DNA of 21,684 nt from JBQTIM01 sp052388135 (GTDB lineage Bacteria > Elusimicrobiota > Elusimicrobia > FEN-1173). This document shows positions 18,001 through 19,168 of the stretch, one piece after another. The notes under the pieces are model-generated. The model was not told the origin of the DNA, did no database searches, and was given only the letters and a program-made list of their open reading frames with translations. Positions within the stretch are counted from its first letter, which is position 1. Every line of letters starts with the position of its first letter. The position numbers were made by a program, and so were the translations under genes. The stretch lies in NCBI GenBank assembly GCA_052388135.1, contig JBQTIM010000012.1:1-21684 (forward strand), written 5' to 3'.

Positions 18001-18743
18001 AGCGGCGCGAGGCGGGTTTCCATTTCGTCCAGGCCGGCGTTGAGGGTTTTTTCGAGGGGGAAGCCCTCCCGCAAGGCGGCCACGTGGCGCACGTAGAGGC
18101 CGCGGTCCTCGATGCCCCACAGGAGAGGCTCGGCGGGGGCGGTGAGGCCCGCGTATTCCGCGCCGGTGAGCAGGCCGCGCTTGAAAAATGCGCCCGCCAC
18201 CTCTTCCAAGATTTTCTTGTCGGGGAAGGTGCGGTAGACCGAGGTGAGGAAGGGGCCGGCGGCGCCTTCCAAACCTACCAGGACCTGGGCGGGCGCGCGC
18301 CGATCTTCGCTCAACCGGCCGTATTGCTCCTGCAGCCAGGCGATGGAGCGGGCGATGTTTTCCTGGGCTTCGGGGTTGCCGTGAACGTCCTGGATGTGGA
18401 CCACCAGACGGTCCCACCGCGGACCGGGAAAATAGGCGTCGCGCACGGAGGTGAAGGAGAGCGGCAGGGCTTTTAAAACCGGATCGCGGCGGAGAGGGCG
18501 CAGAAGTTCGTTCAGCTTCGCTTCGGGAACGGCGGCGGAGGCGGAACCTGCCTGCAGAGCGGCGCTTAAAGGCGCCGCGGGAGAGCCCAGGGCCGAGGGG
18601 TGGGGTTTTCCGCCGGACAGGGCGGCGCTGGCCAGCTTGCGCTGTTCCCAGACATTGGAGTGGGCCCACGGCTCGGAAACAGTCGTAAAAAGGAGGGCGG
18701 CGGCGGCCGCCAGAGCGATGGGTTTTCGTCCAGGAATCGTCAT
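87..18743 (-). CDS. Giant multidomain secreted/membrane protein (TraB-like, methyltransferase, HEXXH, VWA, two MoxR-like AAA+, three beta-propellers)
   Basis: One frame of 6218 codons runs without a stop from ATG at 18743 to TAG at 87-89. The start is chosen because the first 28 residues form a good signal sequence: a basic tip (MTIPGRKP), a run of Ala/Leu, then a cleavable-looking AHS. No Shine-Dalgarno sequence lies close to this ATG. Recognisable parts, in order, are annotated separately below. The protein's role is unknown. The VWA plus MoxR-type AAA+ core is, in known systems, a chaperone or metal-insertion pair, so a remodelling role for a membrane or envelope target is a reasonable inference. 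The gene stands alone: its neighbours to the right are divergent, and only 86 bases remain to its left. Conserved catalytic motifs from one end to the other argue that it is an intact gene rather than a chance frame or an assembly artefact. Very large proteins are known from Omnitrophota and relatives; I do not recognise this exact architecture. Confidence 0.93.
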   Translation of the reverse strand: MTIPGRKPIALAAAAALLFTTVSEPWAHSNVWEQRKLASAALSGGKPHPSALGSPAAPLSAALQAGSASAAVPEAKLNELLRPLRRDPVLKALPLSFTSVRDAYFPGPRWDRLVVHIQDVHGNPEAQENIARSIAWLQEQYGRLSEDRRAPAQVLVGLEGAAGPFLTSVYRTFPDKKILEEVAGAFFKRGLLTGAEYAGLTAPAEPLLWGIEDRGLYVRHVAALREGFPLEKTLNAGLDEMETRLAPLKEKHYSPALKGWDAASRAYRSRSGSLGSYLRLVGRGLNAGRYPQSARFLEALAAEEKLDFNRAETERRELVESMAGRLGKSDLAELMDLAATFRLGRTGYDGFHQALARFAAKAGLSLEAFPEFTRYVRYVANVEKIDRAAFLREFEELEKTHVASLLRSASAPARLVHSAALDLSLARRLAEHAFTPDDWKQYLERAQGVRALPRRLDELEGPSSSAEEKSFARTLAPFEEFYEAGIARNQALVDNLLMKMGEFTPTDPGGPSSRGPRLAVLVAGGFHSDGLAELLKKQRIAYVTLAPRFEKIEKTNALDVFRGGEVSLEKLFAGQKLSLQGDLGLQAAELPSAATDAARTFQTALPGALVSRASADGVPEHALRAFIGRLLASAKGAFRSIRHAPVQKGSARGTQVDIETPSGLTSRRYWPARPEKGGEMRVEELSPSSWARARRWLTGVKERFAPAVAHAAAEPSNHVVLFTIMMAVLDRVAPDGVRPEDVLNGRILNIGLETNFGGNLAPRNIVSYLREEKGVDVFGLDPNPEVAFHPFKERMKQGVVEDMPFGDAEFDTVVSVGLFERDHVESLRLRKLIGGHGEFYRAAAEEIRRVLRPGGRFLVDVGLTSNREFLNTFLERGFEPFHLRGQNDDSGSFMLVKRDEPEGLKRPPNPPTREEDSSHGFAQRLLRRLGWKQPFPWVQKITAAPAIARLRERFPKVRLRSEAPAPPVQRSTSILDNNLSLIGSWLSRSARPKFDSHDAARRLLARLGVGDPSARLQTTVAALGIAWWRESVQKLFHKQYVAAHDNAKPWHAPVRSLLAVVLSAAPLALGLWAGFESVPLIPQGWPAPARVLLATAAALPLTHLALEPFLLAARVPMATGRPAVKSELPEMAADLSRLVGEMRGAVDRADKDSYVQAYAELMALAGPLSAAAREATDDEILRVLGPAAPRNPAERQAAADQARIFWTELGTEDFTPERNELHRRIVKEVTDELFEEERERGRRYNQILQDLHPPHLSRLLREDWADDFDAKREIIAAKLSELEKVIAGTWGAFDPAGERLFMRSSIGDDLIVRVTLKHELIHYLAFKKVLKAPFHWEVIPYAVDVLERVSHDPAGEASLARPEVVEEYGDAGLQALYQAGKAMARRGETGFEILPGRSGDQAEYFSLDYLLVKAREIYETEGLNADHLSDPDRWYDAQKTVGILLAGVLAGRREENPGRPVVRDLVKFFEALHERYAPPDAEDLEWLGVDPQTGEYKRRGLLRELETDISRRAGMMLEMTPHDRGLWRLEADPARRSGRLHAQMSDVFPRPWDRAGPDERSRREAARAKAETRAFGHGFLALYRDEYGGERWLKESGRPLADDPGFRALWGQLAIPRGLYIAFEILKPKIRSGGDLENLSAHGRWISSVFADRYDVQNPEVARALLGGLPLHLQYLDSLLYRWVMREESDADAAPRDPRLVDPLVRQAVSRTFDGWSRALFTPDSWDRDQNFYDLLSRDIWPEFQGLYEEAMRRERLRRIYERLLKEEIIQKQAEKNEAFWEAMAQTYERLPQEVKDAIAQEAEKTMRQALENYAQSSDASAGAGMNMPGQQSGQGQSVSSPAHGSSSGQGTPDRGQSMENLQDRIRRLQNALNELEQGLGQVARGLDQAQSAAQAAGQAAQGAPDAQGTASLQQAAGDLQGKARGLLEEARDLRSSAQETRGQAQGLREGLPSSEEGAGVSDSSKALDGKTQALMDRLRELQDQVNRLKRQADLAHQSAQAGAESGSITRQLDGMKETLQAVGDDIRQARGAERDVHRALQDLEAQAAQLERSLQNQAAHPSQAPPLPAPTASSQGPAQAGDSPGSKSSAPAQPEELPSLPDAARGLKALSEPLSSTVSAPPRARRAVEPLFTAADAAKLLAEEAWKLEQLYGLNADEWKEYHDMRLPLMGLIEDMTEALHGLVVPTVGSDLERGLPRAPLLNDVVGALMGIGGWALRHPGEPLPVKISFVVDRSGSMKGERLEAAQLTVLVLLEVLFNLNEQLESEGYQPIPFEVGFFSDDNKTYVTHETTKEPLVGHQKPRIIYNLLKEFHTEGGTNYAESLDIYVRRLINAEDEGAERAERILFVLSDEDVGDGQRDQVQATKELARQNGIILRFVPMGDERLLAKSLAEHEEEEIILPRPLDALPERTLESLKDWVEPLSNAYFAKTPAMSPLFARFIYRPLLERGYHKTAAVLAGVLESAVAMTLGYFLPQAGWLGVAANLGVQFVFFAALHAKGDLYRWSRTADGRRVLVPVQNVNLLRRIVRFGFLGVLFHGLLPAGSAFFGMADPSWTLPFGVSAVLGIAAGHVPFNLSTRGLLAMARAVLQPGGTDVYGDSMPVPARNTLKRIGRYRHFYTEERGGRSFLVFQRPTDQGVVELSWERGPGGPQTPKTTVPDTNANEAQLLRMMQAAYREGMSFTSGSPDGRYMLRPAAGRDLEILRRDGTQQWTSAALFSSTDAPAERAGEGAEAYYGNREGLRWRTDDSGGLSLSWNGDFSPVEAAAVENPAVLQIKSLDENRLVLRDGRRFLILERGRGSWSVLHVLSVEDYADPAQEREGKFIHLTGEPGLGKGTMARALASLMNEPFYFVAGNEGLDPEDLDHYRAIGLKEPFVSEHLPSDMARVLHYGGIIFVDEVNKIKESTWQSLKGSLANRTHNWTRRTERGTRESQEPNHPRARVFAASNEARSGIAASSRTPDDAMQERERAVPFHWQSPEEEVVLQRELALEYAREHGAYDPAGPASDREVFEEKLESDIRLLVKAAVDERLLFLGYDGEQIQKIKADWRLLADDSFAPANKPGLLYRRAPSPRVIQNILQHFIRFPADREKRPWSIVQAYFSFQGHDDRNNTWASVQRDFADFAARETSAGFPLMGEGSLSLHGDVLRVQPLDEAGNPDSRWSPVEIRLHADAEARRDKWPRALEEFVEVPENALLFYRALQFIALRGGVFFVGEQGAGKSTLTELIQTYLSGPERETIAMKSDTRKEQVAFEPHIGEGGVPGQTGFTHKMLPRAMGLGKIGAVEELNQAPPSVNALFNEVAQQREMPVPAGGILRAEDGFGLIFDMNPFKPGFHVKNLSDELWERYPLLWFDPLPPQRQLGYMAKAGGKKGLGVNPRVMGEPPREEDGAWRGLLGVEQAVRRRLREDPKAFPRAPTLRVHKDIVRYIRDYWASDAALNPERLPQELLLDAYLAWFTRRGSPSERARWTNNFKEAFKEAGLWNEEAVRNRDLSKDAVLSLLGGEGMLVQDLPVVREPRTGVEEIDRLLRALQTNTIGNGVANQIRRLGELAQDQKRDWDILSFAEKMEQIFILKEIHQVVGVVREKRGDPAKGPAHSGENLAALQELQTSIQTIILHDVQWPGEVLDDESSREEFLAKSPFPPRDDVSALDWWAKAFHMEQIIGLLTLFSGLRGFVEKKTAELTTFLESLEISPESWRDRSGFAGFFRSFLESVVPLLRQADLTPASELIEAWIAAQDLRFLETSSDRRRRELKERLAELGRSREELLIRRAALMTEAKSPSFLRLPKVDELEKAARETADSLPPANRFEIKKDAVNSLWLTHIGDDTSGSGERKESVIFLRRADDGVSQITFSVPDSSLAAVVTDFIRDVVVFAEGGSHAIAFILADDKKDEFVRSYPDLADVEWVRVLSESEASGRSDLRPRLHRPLQPPSLSPWETVPFPDSLSRPESLAFDKNGLYWVTDGNQQKVHIFGADTNSPLDVIGGEGGTEGKLRFPVGVAIDPRGRAVIANSGNHRIEIYDPSLPEDQRWATRGMAGIAAGRFNEPRGIAFDSQGKAWVVDTRDHRVQFGDLDADTWTHEGERGSEPGQFEVPKAIAIDSRDRVWVADVGNRRLQVRDPSTGKWAVVEKTAMPVGQLSLYTGLAVDPYDRIWITDSQQDFVHVYDPQHDVLFFNMFGGSGSEPGEFNGPWNIAFDLQGNVWVVDIGNRRFQKARLLDARADSAEGAAARQELEAQVTAVEAEIMSVTHQLSRLDIRERLEARLAKMKEERDALAAHSEERSAVPAWNAVFPSRQTLTDDLVAAGAHKKNSPSDLGPSGAVLYFAADGDDLVISNRVQIRVAVWEKHEFSLKYDSSGAKLLGFQFKPGGSNGGSTFNDPNGPRDVTSIIQDFIITDDGKFTMVTEDGKQIPWDRDAYPYRRLKTVQALSKSQALNRESIRKRLHHPPPAVVEGEDALREAVAFIEGGRWLPGNESIHVVPLLNINNHRIPGNERGFGRIGLNFFFEPGEFDARELLKAFLETYSSDGLTPEQKDSIRGKVRELAARAEAPVGGGLAGVARYLDGLLWGGMWMVGEYSYPVGGVTVGGYDRPENFETQNTVWDVQGDEIWWRLSPDMTPAELAEALNRLPKRQVALDSQGHAALDRLIEALEELGEAGWGDLGVVLPAATAVPLRTLALPPKEQLLREGQSSAIRWLSMTPGLSDAIEGTYTEQDAGGAWISEKFIIQYDQDQLKGVKIRGKKKDEQNVIESFPSAQIPGPEVLDIVIGNFTTWIVVSDEYYQNEVSQGLKMETYSHLEVIPVSQAWDRLGNQLHRAPQPAAALSLASSAVPGISGWLRGLGGDPLPDADTVIDQPAKAVQIFPDGRRVAAVDNEGRIRLFDVSTGDPLGASGEHEGAGVGHPEGFYRLSISSNGRFLILHTGANKTHIYEMKDDQGRYRDAEDAFGDSVVRVGNRQALFSGDGRYLFMCDGISVRVYQIKDAAGRYRDLKQVLQAAPLVDYKADLGVIPNPIVAPSADGRRLAVFSPRETGRHLMVLYDISDPAKLFETILFQNSFLAQDVKDAKMSPDGRFLAAAAVEDGKGKLLVWELKDAQGREHHPGKAPFASVPFFGIIDSLNFTADSRVIGMTAGPPGTLMFCRMEDSAEGPVLLPVEAADTARLFKDVSFSGDDSAMVASSEVSGLHIWTKPVEAPSIAEKALDYKRLASQDAEIEAIEARLWRIDKRDELEEELARLQAERDASGAADLAPPTRDRLLETAVEAGFEMEDGPQQIDAPYKASPLSSFIGMVALLGPDWSMNFTYQPDTLATLRGIEFFHEGAESYAWGSLAGVPIRDIGVTKSAGIPSVVLIVATEDAAEQARMALHAEDSGVKARLVVLSEEEALARIGELAEQYRFNSFGKGPRSAEQLEAEIADAAEHVRLLDEIEELEARLDALKERRAGAVSQAKPEPNDEMDQAIAFVMRQRDWSYGGARLKVTIHRLSPEEFAREHRSSEHGHVSMGGMSGGNYEVTLVLDERRFTRPTDLFTLLVQLYGGDGDEGVVIRRKLGEFLAGLEPADPGFPPIQIGEHNAGRVMTVADGIVYVHSYETAPGQPARRWIRRYDLKVGKPLPPLEVWDDVTALAVYDGVLYIATGGREILRWHLSAGRRLRSISFAPESSQGWRVGGLAVSDGVLYVSEGETNTIRRYNLKRNRRLPPLTADHFRGPRRLELKRPGEIVVRDGILYIAGNFALNKGVLRYDLKAGRALDPITATDFGSGYQIHPGSLAASRGTIYIYDFQQHKAILEYGLLGRGTSLTPDMLGMTEDAFTAAKQIYVADGVLYMLYPDRVFRHRLGYRPPGGSALESSDSQTASEDPALAGQIAALQSELRSRLEEYEALSRPAEPSGAAPTLAPSGLLSPPTQRELFEEASRIIDDPAQTGWESRPYHYKPRTLPRTDHAIHINYDSRHMDAQSVLTEAIVIAYDEAGPLEGITLYAGTPGSPLRYNLPSRFVADIGVLPSGKSFVVIRQVEKENFHAHDLEQAQGGYFSLTEFPAVEFFYESEALNNPQVRSRLHGLPMDETIAFITGQRWPVERTIHESPKYEEVLVSTQWPVTGAKAEAEAHYDDGGGKVTLTINPEKVRNPFQLLKIFGQKIPLARDDADGEADRLAGELKERMSQGGGTWIDRPWYALDMAWWFELGPAVIGLALWAAGAPDLVWPLRLVLALMAGAAAG
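90..206 (-). other. Hydrophobic C-terminus of the giant protein (residues about 6180-6218)
   Basis: The last 37 residues are hydrophobic and aromatic: AVIGLALWAAGAPDLVW, a Pro, then LRLVLALMAGAAAG at the very end. They can form a short membrane hairpin or a single long tail anchor. There is no polar tail after it. This would tether the propeller region at its C-terminal end to the membrane. Confidence 0.6.
519..575 (-). repeat. Recurring intragenic module core, copy 3 (residues about 6057-6075)
   Basis: SRLHGLP (His6059) is followed by TIAFITGQRW (6066-6075) and then TIHESP. This is the closest match to copy 1. A strand-rich stretch and NPFQLLKIF follow, matching the layout (though not the exact residues) of RELLKAFLE in copy 1 and TDLFTLLVQLY in copy 2. 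Confidence 0.6.
1230..2042 (-). other. Third beta-propeller, 'DG-x-LY' type, six blades (residues about 5568-5838)
   Basis: Six blades share the core '(A/V)-V-x-D-G-(V/I)-(L/V)-Y-(V/I)...(I/V)-x-(R)-Y-(D/N)-L-K-x-G-(K/R)-x-L'. Examples are ALAVYDGVLYIATGGREILR, LAVSDGVLYVSEGETNTIRR and EIVVRDGILYIAGNFALNKG. The pattern is like PQQ/YVTN-type propellers found in secreted and surface proteins. It lacks the NHL and WD40 signatures of the other two, so the three propellers did not arise from one another by simple duplication. Confidence 0.78.
2334..2366 (-). repeat. Recurring intragenic module core, copy 2 (residues 5460-5470)
   Basis: The sequence AIAFVMRQRDW, followed shortly by VTIHRLSPEEF, matches the 'AIAF...RW...IH' signature of the other copies. 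It also follows a coiled coil (EIEELEARLDALKERR) and lies immediately before the third propeller. Confidence 0.55.
3159..4211 (-). other. Seven-bladed WD40-like beta-propeller (residues about 4845-5195)
   Basis: Seven blades can be read, each with the core '(S/P)-x-D-G-R-x-(L/V/I)-x-x-x-(S/A/D)...(I/V)-x-(V/L)-(W/Y/F)'. Examples are QIFPDGRRVAAVDNEGRIRL, MSPDGRFLAAAAVEDGKGKL and FSGDGRYLFMCDGISVRVYQ. The later blades carry longer outer loops of the form 'DAQGRYRD' or 'DAAGRYRD', themselves a short repeat. This is an interaction scaffold of a different kind from the NHL propeller on its N-terminal side. Confidence 0.8.
5331..5414 (-). repeat. Recurring intragenic module core, copy 1 (residues about 4444-4471)
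   Basis: Copy 1 has KRLHHPP (His4446) followed 16 residues later by AVAFIEGGRW (4462-4471), then an IH pair (SIHVVPL). It follows a coiled coil of about 50 residues and a beta-rich domain. The same signature recurs after the other two propellers. The copies are diverged at DNA level and are recognisable only in protein. Confidence 0.6.
6090..6932 (-). other. Six-bladed NHL-repeat beta-propeller (residues about 3938-4218)
   Basis: Six repeats of about 45 residues can be read, each with the NHL pattern 'P-x-x-(I/V)-A-(F/I/V)-D-x-x-G/D-x-x-(W/V)-(V/I)-x-D-x-x-N-x-R-(I/V/L)'. Examples are RFPVGVAIDPRGRAVIANSG, NEPRGIAFDSQGKAWVVDTR and NGPWNIAFDLQGNVWVVDIG. Repeats 2, 4 and 6 keep the Asn-x-Arg pair. 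NHL propellers bind proteins, glycans or RNA; nothing here points to an enzymatic active site. The coiled coil that follows starts a new linker module. Confidence 0.88.
8154..9161 (-). other. Second MoxR/midasin-like AAA+ module (residues about 3195-3530)
   Basis: Walker A is GEQGAGKST (3216-3224, Lys3222). The MoxR-like insert PHIGEGGVPGQTGFTHK is followed by a Walker B of IGAVEELNQ, in which the usual Asp-Glu is Glu3287-Glu3288. Sensor 1 is GLIFDMNPFKPG with Asn3330. ATP binding looks intact; the Asp-to-Glu change in Walker B could weaken magnesium handling. Long helical arms follow. Compared with the first module it shares little beyond the motifs, so the two are not a recent duplication. 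Confidence 0.85.
9474..10301 (-). other. First MoxR/midasin-like AAA+ module (residues about 2815-3090)
   Basis: Walker A is GEPGLGKGT (2830-2838, Lys2836). Walker B is GIIFVDEVNK with Asp2899 and Glu2900. Sensor 1 is FAASNEAR with Asn2949. A sensor-2-like SPRVIQNIL follows, with Arg3075. All residues needed for ATP binding and hydrolysis are present. The 'DEVNK' and 'ASNEAR' style and the SPR sensor are those of MoxR and dynein/midasin-type AAA+ (AAA_5) proteins. Two modules in one chain make the protein more like a miniature midasin than like a hexamer of single-module MoxR subunits. Confidence 0.88.
10974..11426 (-). other. Cluster of about four membrane helices (residues about 2440-2590)
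   Basis: Hydrophobic stretches include TAAVLAGVLESAVAMTLGYF, WLGVAANLGVQFVFFAAL, FGFLGVLFHGLLPAGSAFFG and FGVSAVLGIAAGHVPF. The fourth is weak and may not cross the membrane. Whether there are three or four crossings decides on which side the AAA+ modules lie. A short basic loop (RIVRFG, LYRWSRTADGRR) separates the second and third helices. Confidence 0.65.
11469..12071 (-). other. von Willebrand factor A domain with complete MIDAS (residues about 2225-2425)
   Basis: The first strand and metal site read VKISFVVDRSGSM, giving D-x-S-x-S at Asp2234, Ser2236 and Ser2238. The second element is EGGTNYAES with Thr2319, and the third is LFVLSDEDVG with Asp2352. All three MIDAS elements are thus present and in order, so divalent metal binding is expected. 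The domain is most like VWA partners of MoxR-type ATPases (CoxE, NorD and CobT class), which couple ATPase work to a bound target. The AAA+ modules lie about 400 residues further along the same chain. Confidence 0.88.
12490..13500 (-). other. Helical and Gln/Ala-rich coiled-coil spacer (residues about 1750-2085)
   Basis: The region starts with highly charged helices (RRERLRRIYERLLKEE), passes through a Gly/Ser/Gln-rich flexible stretch (GMNMPGQQSGQGQS), and continues as a long heptad-like coiled coil rich in Gln, Ala, Leu, Glu and Arg (for example LQDRIRRLQNALNELEQGL). It ends in a Pro/Ser/Ala-rich linker. A long, polar, low-complexity spacer just before a VWA domain resembles the arrangement in CobT and midasin, where an acidic linker precedes the VWA domain. 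Its likely role is reach or oligomerisation. Confidence 0.7.
14544..15146 (-). other. HEXXH metallopeptidase-like region (residues about 1200-1400)
   Basis: The motif HELIH sits at residues 1318-1322 inside a helix (RVTLKHELIHYLAFKK), directly preceded by a strand-like LIVRVTL. This is the zincin signature: His1318 and His1322 would bind zinc and Glu1319 would act as the general base. A third ligand is not certain; Glu in FHWEVIPYAVDVLE about 15 residues later is one candidate. The surrounding sequence does not match a peptidase family I can name, so a structural rather than proteolytic role remains possible. Its position between a membrane hairpin and a VWA domain suggests it may act on membrane-proximal substrates. 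Confidence 0.5.
15408..15581 (-). other. Transmembrane hairpin (residues about 1055-1112)
   Basis: Two hydrophobic stretches of about 20 residues, SLLAVVLSAAPLALGLWAGF and LLATAAALPLTHLALEPFLL, are separated by a short Pro-rich turn. Basic residues (Arg/His/Lys) flank the first. They probably form a re-entrant pair of membrane helices and so return the chain to the side it came from. Confidence 0.7.
16044..16601 (-). other. Class I SAM methyltransferase-like domain (residues about 715-900)
   Basis: The order of elements matches a Rossmann-type methyltransferase (type 11 family): a first strand and loop (GRILNIGLETNFGG), an acidic residue ending the second strand in VFGLDPNP (Asp781), an EDMPFGDAEFDTVVSVGLFE stretch, and the typical EIRRVLRPGGRFLVDV near the fourth and fifth strands. 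The first glycine-rich loop lacks the usual G-x-G-x-G, so SAM binding may be altered or lost. No substrate can be suggested. A methyltransferase downstream of a signal peptide is odd because SAM is cytoplasmic. Confidence 0.7.
17034..18536 (-). other. N-terminal domain with TraB/ChaN/EreA-like histidine motifs (residues about 70-570)
   Basis: Two motifs flank a long helical region. Near its start is VVHIQDVHGNPEAQ, with His116, Asp119 and His121. Near its end is VLVAGGFHSDGLAEL, with His527, followed by a predicted strand (RIAYVTLAPR). A 'strand-H...GEd...long helices...GG-x-H-x-x-G' layout is what the TIKI/TraB/ChaN/EreA superfamily shows, where the histidines and acids bind metal or act in hydrolysis. 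'GLEGAAGPF' and 'WGIEDRGLY' between them would supply the acidic residues. The assignment rests on motif order only and no family profile could be run. Exported location would fit the preceding signal peptide. Confidence 0.45.
18660..18743 (-). other. Signal peptide of the giant protein (residues 1-28)
   Basis: The N-terminus has a classical Sec layout: Arg6 and Lys7, a hydrophobic core of about 14 residues (IALAAAAALLFTTV), then SEPWAHS, with likely cleavage after Ala27 or Ser29. The next residues, NVWEQRK, are a polar mature start. This predicts that the first large domain is exported. No lipobox cysteine is present. The ATP- and SAM-using domains further along make the topology puzzling (see findings). 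Confidence 0.75.
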
Positions 18744-18754
18744 GTTGTCGGGTT

Positions 18755-18760
18755 ATTTTA
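18755..18760 (-). promoter_or_regulatory. Possible -10 box close to the giant gene's start
   Basis: TAAAAT (five of six matches to TATAAT) ends 11 bases before the ATG, so transcription could start within about 5 bases of the start codon. No -35 box fits at 16-18 bases upstream. It is listed because the gene lacks a nearby Shine-Dalgarno sequence, which would suit a nearly leaderless transcript. Confidence 0.3.
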
Positions 18761-18779
18761 AGCCGGGCGCCTTAAGCTC

Positions 18780-18808
18780 CTATTAATAAGTTGTAAATCT
18801 TATGTAAA
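18780..18808 (-). promoter_or_regulatory. Alternative promoter for the giant gene (TTTACA, 17-base gap, TAATAG)
   Basis: A -35-like TTTACA (18803-18808) and a weak -10-like TAATAG (18780-18785) are separated by 17 bases in the AT-rich intergenic DNA. Transcription would start near 18773 and leave a leader of about 30 bases. The -10 box is poor, and AT-rich DNA offers such matches by chance. Confidence 0.25.
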
Positions 18809-18812
18809 TTCT

Positions 18813-18841
18813 TTGAATTTCGGCGGGATAAGTGATATATG
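18813..18841 (+). promoter_or_regulatory. Promoter for the small gene: TTGAAT, 17-base gap, extended -10 TATATG
   Basis: TTGAAT lies at 18813-18818 and TATATG at 18836-18841, with an ideal 17-base gap. TG-N directly precedes the -10 box (18833-18835), making it an extended -10. Transcription would start near 18848 and give a leader of about 58 bases before the ATG at 18906. Confidence 0.55.
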
Positions 18842-18856
18842 TTATTTATTCGCGAA

Positions 18857-18879
18857 CTTATTTATCTCCGCTAAATAAG
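18857..18879 (+). promoter_or_regulatory. Leader hairpin with loop complementary to the ribosome-binding site
   Basis: CTTATTTA (18857-18864) and TAAATAAG (18872-18879) form a perfect 8-base inverted repeat around a 7-base loop, TCTCCGC. The loop's TCTCC is the exact complement of GGAGA at 18897-18901, the Shine-Dalgarno region of the next gene. A loop-to-RBS pseudoknot could therefore reduce translation. Seven of the eight stem pairs are A-U, so the hairpin would be weak and possibly temperature-sensitive. It could equally be a DNA operator. Confidence 0.45.
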
Positions 18880-18896
18880 CCGGAGGCAAGGAAAAA

Positions 18897-18900
18897 GGAG
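18897..18900 (+). promoter_or_regulatory. Ribosome-binding site of the small gene
   Basis: GGAG, within AAAAAGGAGA, lies 5 bases before the ATG at 18906 and fixes the start of the 61-residue protein. It is also the target of the complementary hairpin loop upstream. Confidence 0.8.
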
Positions 18901-18905
18901 ACACC

Positions 18906-19091
18906 ATGCACACCATAGGCGAGTTCAAAGGCAACGTGACCATAACCCTCAAGCAGACCGAGGATGACCGCTATGGGTTCACGTTCGGCCTGACCAAAGC
19001 CAAGCTGATCCTGGACAACCTGGACGCGGTGAAAAAGTTTTACGAGGAGAACAAAGACAAGGCCAAGACCCGCGCTCCCCAGAACGACTGA
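18906..19091 (+). CDS. Small soluble protein of unknown function, 61 residues
   Basis: ATG follows a good Shine-Dalgarno sequence and an extended -10 promoter, and the frame ends in TGA. The protein begins MHTIGEFKGN, continues with a beta-like half (VTITLKQTEDDRYGFTFGL) and ends in an amphipathic helix rich in Lys and Glu (AKLILDNLDAVKKFYEENKD). There is no signal peptide, membrane segment or cysteine, so a cytoplasmic location is likely. The compact strand-then-helix pattern and well-ordered composition look like a real conserved small protein, not a chance frame. I cannot name a family. It lies 77 bases upstream of ispG on the same strand and could be co-transcribed, although ispG seems to have its own promoter. 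It is divergent from the giant gene and shares its intergenic control region. Confidence 0.82.
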   Translation: MHTIGEFKGNVTITLKQTEDDRYGFTFGLTKAKLILDNLDAVKKFYEENKDKAKTRAPQND

Positions 19092-19152
19092 TCCGTCCGC
19101 AGCGGACCATCCCGGCGCGCGGCGGCTTTCCCGGCGGCGGGTCCGTTTCAAA

Positions 19153-19161
19153 TGATATAAT
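19153..19161 (+). promoter_or_regulatory. Extended -10 promoter of ispG (TGATATAAT), predicted leaderless
   Basis: TATAAT at 19156-19161 matches the consensus perfectly and is preceded by TG-A, the extended -10 signature. It ends 7 bases before the ATG at 19169, so the predicted transcription start (about 19168) coincides with the start codon. No Shine-Dalgarno sequence lies in front of the ATG and no -35 box is visible, which is normal for extended -10 promoters. Confidence 0.6.
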
Positions 19162-19168
19162 TCCGCCC

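Noticed and set aside
17095..18669. Open frame of 524 codons on the minus strand in another frame
   Set aside because: It overlaps the signal peptide and TraB-like domain in a different frame and is almost entirely Arg/Pro/Gly-rich.
18758..18775. Hairpin TTAAG/CTTAA in the giant gene's leader that could bring a distant GGAG closer to the ATG
   Set aside because: Five A-T-rich pairs with an 8-base loop are too weak to claim, and GGAG would still be about 15 bases away.
19094..19145. Terminator between the small gene and ispG (GTCCGC/GCGGAC and CGGACC/GGTCCG inverted repeats)
   Set aside because: The first has almost no loop. The second has a short stem with a 31-base interior, and neither is followed by a proper T-run.
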